From contig NZ_BSPC01000005.1 in NCBI RefSeq assembly GCF_030160835.1, positions 186,001 to 250,000 of the forward strand: 64,000 bases of DNA, written 5' to 3'. The notes under the pieces were generated by a model. It was not told the DNA's origin. It did not search any database and saw nothing but the letters and a program-made list of their open reading frames with translations. How positions within the stretch are numbered: the stretch's first letter is position 1; each line of letters starts with the position of its first letter. Positions 61,434-64,000 of the stretch are shown here, one piece after another. A program made the translations under genes and the position numbers. The DNA comes from Labrys miyagiensis (lineage in GTDB: Bacteria > Pseudomonadota > Alphaproteobacteria > Rhizobiales > Labraceae).

Positions 61434-61520
61434 GTGTGCCGGCCTCCAGGTCGGTACTTCTTCCCACCGCACAAAGAAGCACCGTTGGCGGTTCCATGCC
61501 GATCTGGAGATCGGCACACA
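61434..61520. repeat. Palindromic intergenic repeat, GTGTGCCGxxCTCCAGGTCGGC type, copy 2
   Basis: GTGTGCCGGCCTCCAGGTCG at the left and CCGATCTGGAGATCGGCACA at the right form the two arms. Only three bases separate it from the TetR stop codon. Same family as 1456-1585. Confidence 0.85.
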
Positions 61521-61658
61521 AGGACGGCGTACCCGCCGGCACACCGCCCATGCTCCGAACGCTGCCATGTGCGTTTGCCAACACCGCCCGTTAATTCTTT
61601 TGCGGCACTGTTCTTGCTTCCCGATGGTGTTCGCTTGCTCGGGCGCAGGACGCATAAG

Positions 61659-63329
61659 ATGTTTGATAGTGCCGTGCCGGGCTTCGGCACTTGTGTTGAA
61701 AAGGCGAAGCTCGATCCCCGAGCCCTTTTGATTGCCCTCGGCCAGGCCAGCTATGAATGGTGCCTGGAAACGGACCGCCTCGCCTGGAGTGCCGGAGCGG
61801 CCAAAGTGCTCGGCGTCTATGACGAGAGCGCCATCGCCAGCGGCAAGGCCTTTGCCGGCCTGATCGATCTCGATACGCCCGGCGGCCGGCACGAGGCCAT
61901 GATTCAGGGGTTTTCGGGAGGCCCTGTCGAGGGCGTGCCCTATTGCCTGCGCTATGCCTATCGCCCGCATGGCACGGGCAAGAAGCGCTGGATTGAGGAC
62001 CGCGGCCGCTGGTTCGCGGGTCCGGACGGTCGCCCGGCCAATGCGCGCGGCCTCGTGCGGGTGGTGGCCGAATGCGCCGACGAGGAGACCGGCGCCCTGC
62101 GTGGGCCCACCGGCGGCATTCTCGACCATGGCTTCGCCGCCTCCCTCGCCAAGGCCTGCGAAAGCGGGCGGCAGGCCGGCCTCTTTCTGGTCTCGATCGA
62201 TGGGCTTGGCCGCATCCATGCCGAATTCGGCCCGGTGGTCGCCGACGCCGTCAGTGCCCAGGTGATGCGCGGCCTGCGCGCCGTGCTGCGCATTGGCGAC
62301 AGCCTGGCCAGCGTCGCCGACGGCAAGTTCGCCCTCGTGTTCTCCGGCTGCGGTGCCGAGGATCTGCCCCAGGCCGCCGAGCGCCTGCACCGTGCCGTCG
62401 GCAGGGTGCGCATCGAGGCTGGGCAAGGCGAGATCGGCCCCACCGTTTCCATCGGGGGCGTCCATATCGCGCCGGCCTCCGTTGATGCCGGTACGGCCCT
62501 CCATGCCGCGCAATGTGCTCTCGACCGCTGCGAGCGCGAGACGCCCGGGAGCTTCGCCGCCTTTGCCGAGGACGATGCCAGGATTGCCGCCGCCGGCGCG
62601 GCGCAGCGGCTTGCAGCGGCGCTGAACGAAGAGCGCATCTTCCTTGCTTTCGAGCCGGTGCTCAGAGCGCGCCAGGCGGGACCGGCCCTGTTCCGCGCCC
62701 GTGCCTTCATCCGCGGTGCCAGCGGGGTGGCGCCTTGGCAATTGGCCCATCTGACGCCTGACTGCGACCGCGCCCTTGCCCGCCGCTTTGCCTTGCGCCT
62801 GATCGATCTTGCGGGCGCGGCGCTTTCCCGCCATCCCGGCGCCGAGGTGATGCTACCTTTGCCTGTGGTGGTCGAGCCGCCCCGACGCAGCGGCAATGCC
62901 TATGACCGGCTCACCATCGAGCTCGACGAGGCGCTGGCCAAGGCCGATCTCCACAACAACGGCCGCTACTGCCGCGCCATCCTGTCTTCGGGCGCACGGC
63001 TCGCCGTCGCCGGTTTTGGCGGCGGCCATCTCTCCTTCGCCGATCTCAAAGGCCTCGGCGTTAGCCACGTTACCCTCAATGGCGCGCTGGTGGAGACCGC
63101 CGGCCAGGTCGCCCAGGGACGCTATGCCCTGCGTCGCCTGATCGAGGCGGCAATCAGCCAGGATATCGGCATCGGCGCCGAATGGGTCGACGACGAAACG
63201 ATCGCCCGCCAGCTTGCCGGCTGGGGCTGTGACGGGCTGCTCGGCACGGTGGCCGGCCCGCTGCGGCTGGATCTACCGCGCCTGCGCGGCGCCGGACGGC
63301 AGACACCGATGGCGCTGACGGGGACGTGA
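61659..63329 (+). CDS. Degenerate GGDEF-EAL domain protein with PAS-like N-terminus
   Basis: A 556-residue protein. Residues about 10-140 look PAS-like (ASYEWCLETDRLAWSAGAAK, CLRYAYRPHGTGKKRWIEDR). Residues about 155-310 follow the GGDEF fold (GLFLVSIDGLGRIHAEFGPV), but the active motif reads ADGKF instead of GGDEF. Residues about 325-550 follow the EAL fold (LNEERIFLAFEPVLRARQAG), with EPVL where EALxR is expected and few metal ligands. It is probably a catalytically inactive c-di-GMP receptor or scaffold. ATG 61659 has AGGA nine bases upstream. No membrane helix is seen. Confidence 0.82.
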   Translation: MFDSAVPGFGTCVEKAKLDPRALLIALGQASYEWCLETDRLAWSAGAAKVLGVYDESAIASGKAFAGLIDLDTPGGRHEAMIQGFSGGPVEGVPYCLRYAYRPHGTGKKRWIEDRGRWFAGPDGRPANARGLVRVVAECADEETGALRGPTGGILDHGFAASLAKACESGRQAGLFLVSIDGLGRIHAEFGPVVADAVSAQVMRGLRAVLRIGDSLASVADGKFALVFSGCGAEDLPQAAERLHRAVGRVRIEAGQGEIGPTVSIGGVHIAPASVDAGTALHAAQCALDRCERETPGSFAAFAEDDARIAAAGAAQRLAAALNEERIFLAFEPVLRARQAGPALFRARAFIRGASGVAPWQLAHLTPDCDRALARRFALRLIDLAGAALSRHPGAEVMLPLPVVVEPPRRSGNAYDRLTIELDEALAKADLHNNGRYCRAILSSGARLAVAGFGGGHLSFADLKGLGVSHVTLNGALVETAGQVAQGRYALRRLIEAAISQDIGIGAEWVDDETIARQLAGWGCDGLLGTVAGPLRLDLPRLRGAGRQTPMALTGT

Positions 63330-63344
63330 GGCACGGCGGGTGGC

Positions 63345-63956
63345 CTACGACTTCTTCTCGTCCGTCATGCGGTCCAGCCGCGATTTCATCTCGGCCAGTT
63401 CCTTCTTGAGGTCGTCGAGATCGTCACTCCCGCGCGAGGTGGCGGTGGCGGCCGGTTCCGACACTTCGTCGCCGCCGGGCTGGGTGAAGGGCGAGAACAT
63501 CCGGAAGGCGCGCTGGAAGGCGACCATGTTGTTGCGGGCCTGTTCCTCGAGGGCGCCGAAGCCGCCATTCACCCAGGGCGCCTGGCCCCAGCCCGAGGTG
63601 AGATGCTGCGTCATCTGCTCACGCAGCTTCTGCTGGTCCCGCGTCAGATTGTCGATGGAGAATTCCAGGAAGCTCGGCACCAGGGCCTGCATGCTGTCGC
63701 CATAGAAGCGGATCAGCTGGCGCAGGAAGGTGATCGGCAGCAGATTCTGGCCCTTGTTCTCCTGCTCGAAGATGATCTGTGTCAGCACCTGCCGGGTGAT
63801 GTCCTCATTCGTCTTTGCGTCATGCACGACGAAATCCTCGCCCGCCTTTACCATGGTGCCGAGGTCTTCGAGCGTGACATAGGTCGAGGTGCCGGTATTG
63901 TAGAGTCGCCGGTTGGCGTATTTCTTGATTGTCGTCGGCTCTTTCGCTTTCGCCAT
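63345..63956 (-). CDS. phaR: Polyhydroxyalkanoate synthesis repressor PhaR
   Basis: A 203-residue regulator: PHB/PHA accumulation DNA-binding domain (TTIKKYANRRLYNTGTSTYV, TLEDLGTMVKAGEDFVVHDA) followed by a PHB granule-binding segment (TQIIFEQENKGQNLLPITFL) and a C-terminal coiled coil (DDLDDLKKELAEMKSRLDRM). It senses PHA granules and represses phasin and other genes. The phaABC genes are not in this window. It is convergent with the GGDEF/EAL-like gene. Confidence 0.95.
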   Translation of the reverse strand: MAKAKEPTTIKKYANRRLYNTGTSTYVTLEDLGTMVKAGEDFVVHDAKTNEDITRQVLTQIIFEQENKGQNLLPITFLRQLIRFYGDSMQALVPSFLEFSIDNLTRDQQKLREQMTQHLTSGWGQAPWVNGGFGALEEQARNNMVAFQRAFRMFSPFTQPGGDEVSEPAATATSRGSDDLDDLKKELAEMKSRLDRMTDEKKS

Positions 63957-64000
63957 GCCAGCATGCCCTTCGCCGTCGCCCTTGCCATAAGGAGAGGCCT

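Noticed and set aside
60804-62834. 676-codon minus-strand frame opposite the TetR and GGDEF/EAL-like genes
   Set aside because: It crosses a repeat pair and two real genes; no motif seen.

Overview
The window is 64 kb of GC-rich chromosomal DNA from an alphaproteobacterium, most likely of the order Hyphomicrobiales (Rhizobiales). Evidence for this is the L21 protein with a long helix-hairpin-helix tail beside L27, a NasST-controlled assimilatory nitrate operon that includes a single-domain globin and a flavoprotein (the Bradyrhizobium-type arrangement), the GapR / N-formylglutamate amidohydrolase / DUF1036 / pyruvate kinase neighbourhood, a PhaR regulator at the right edge, and many short palindromic intergenic repeats. 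I see no rRNA, tRNA, CRISPR array, prophage or intact transposase. Genus and species cannot be fixed from the sequence alone.

Layout. 1-5.1 kb: rplU-rpmA and the first codons of a probable acetyltransferase, a glycine-rich exported TPR protein, an amidase and two small unknown proteins. 5.2-8.8 kb: a GMC oxidoreductase and a Rieske-FAD reductase separated by a large inverted repeat. 9.1-18.7 kb: the nitrate assimilation operon on the minus strand (narK, globin, FAD reductase, nirA, a CysJ-like reductase with an RnfB-type iron-sulfur domain, nasA), preceded by an attenuator leader with two hexaloop hairpins of the kind read by ANTAR proteins. 18.8-23.7 kb: an ABC importer plus glycerophosphodiester phosphodiesterase, with a Pho-box-like site in its promoter. 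23.8-25.7 kb: nasT-nasS, the sensor and antiterminator that probably act on the narK leader. 25.8-29.6 kb: a HAD hydrolase, a low-GC patch, a winged-helix/TPR regulator and a DMT transporter.

30.2-33.1 kb: two FAD oxidoreductases of glycerol-3-phosphate dehydrogenase type followed by a decayed fragment of an FGGY sugar kinase. 33.1-34.5 kb: a gene-poor stretch with a candidate SOS box. 34.5-40.7 kb: a small exported repeat protein, then a ClC channel, fumC, NAD malic enzyme and a ThrE-like exporter in one direction. 40.7-50.5 kb: a catabolic locus (V4R protein, amidohydrolase, FAH-family hydrolase, GntR regulator, M20 peptidase, spermidine/putrescine-type ABC importer) in which two widely separated promoters share an almost identical AT-rich double operator. 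Inside it sits a DUF559 nuclease-like gene enclosed by inverted repeats; an empty copy of the same repeat lies at 6.9-7.2 kb. 50.7-55.2 kb: gapR to pyk. 55.5-64 kb: a lipase-like hydrolase, a TPR protein, rpmJ, a coiled-coil protein, SRPBCC protein, glutathione transferase, zapE, TetR, a degenerate GGDEF/EAL protein and phaR.

The most useful signals are regulatory and structural: the narK attenuator, the shared operator of the catabolic locus, the Pho-box-like site, and the repeats, some of which supply stop codons or run up to the start codon of neighbouring genes.
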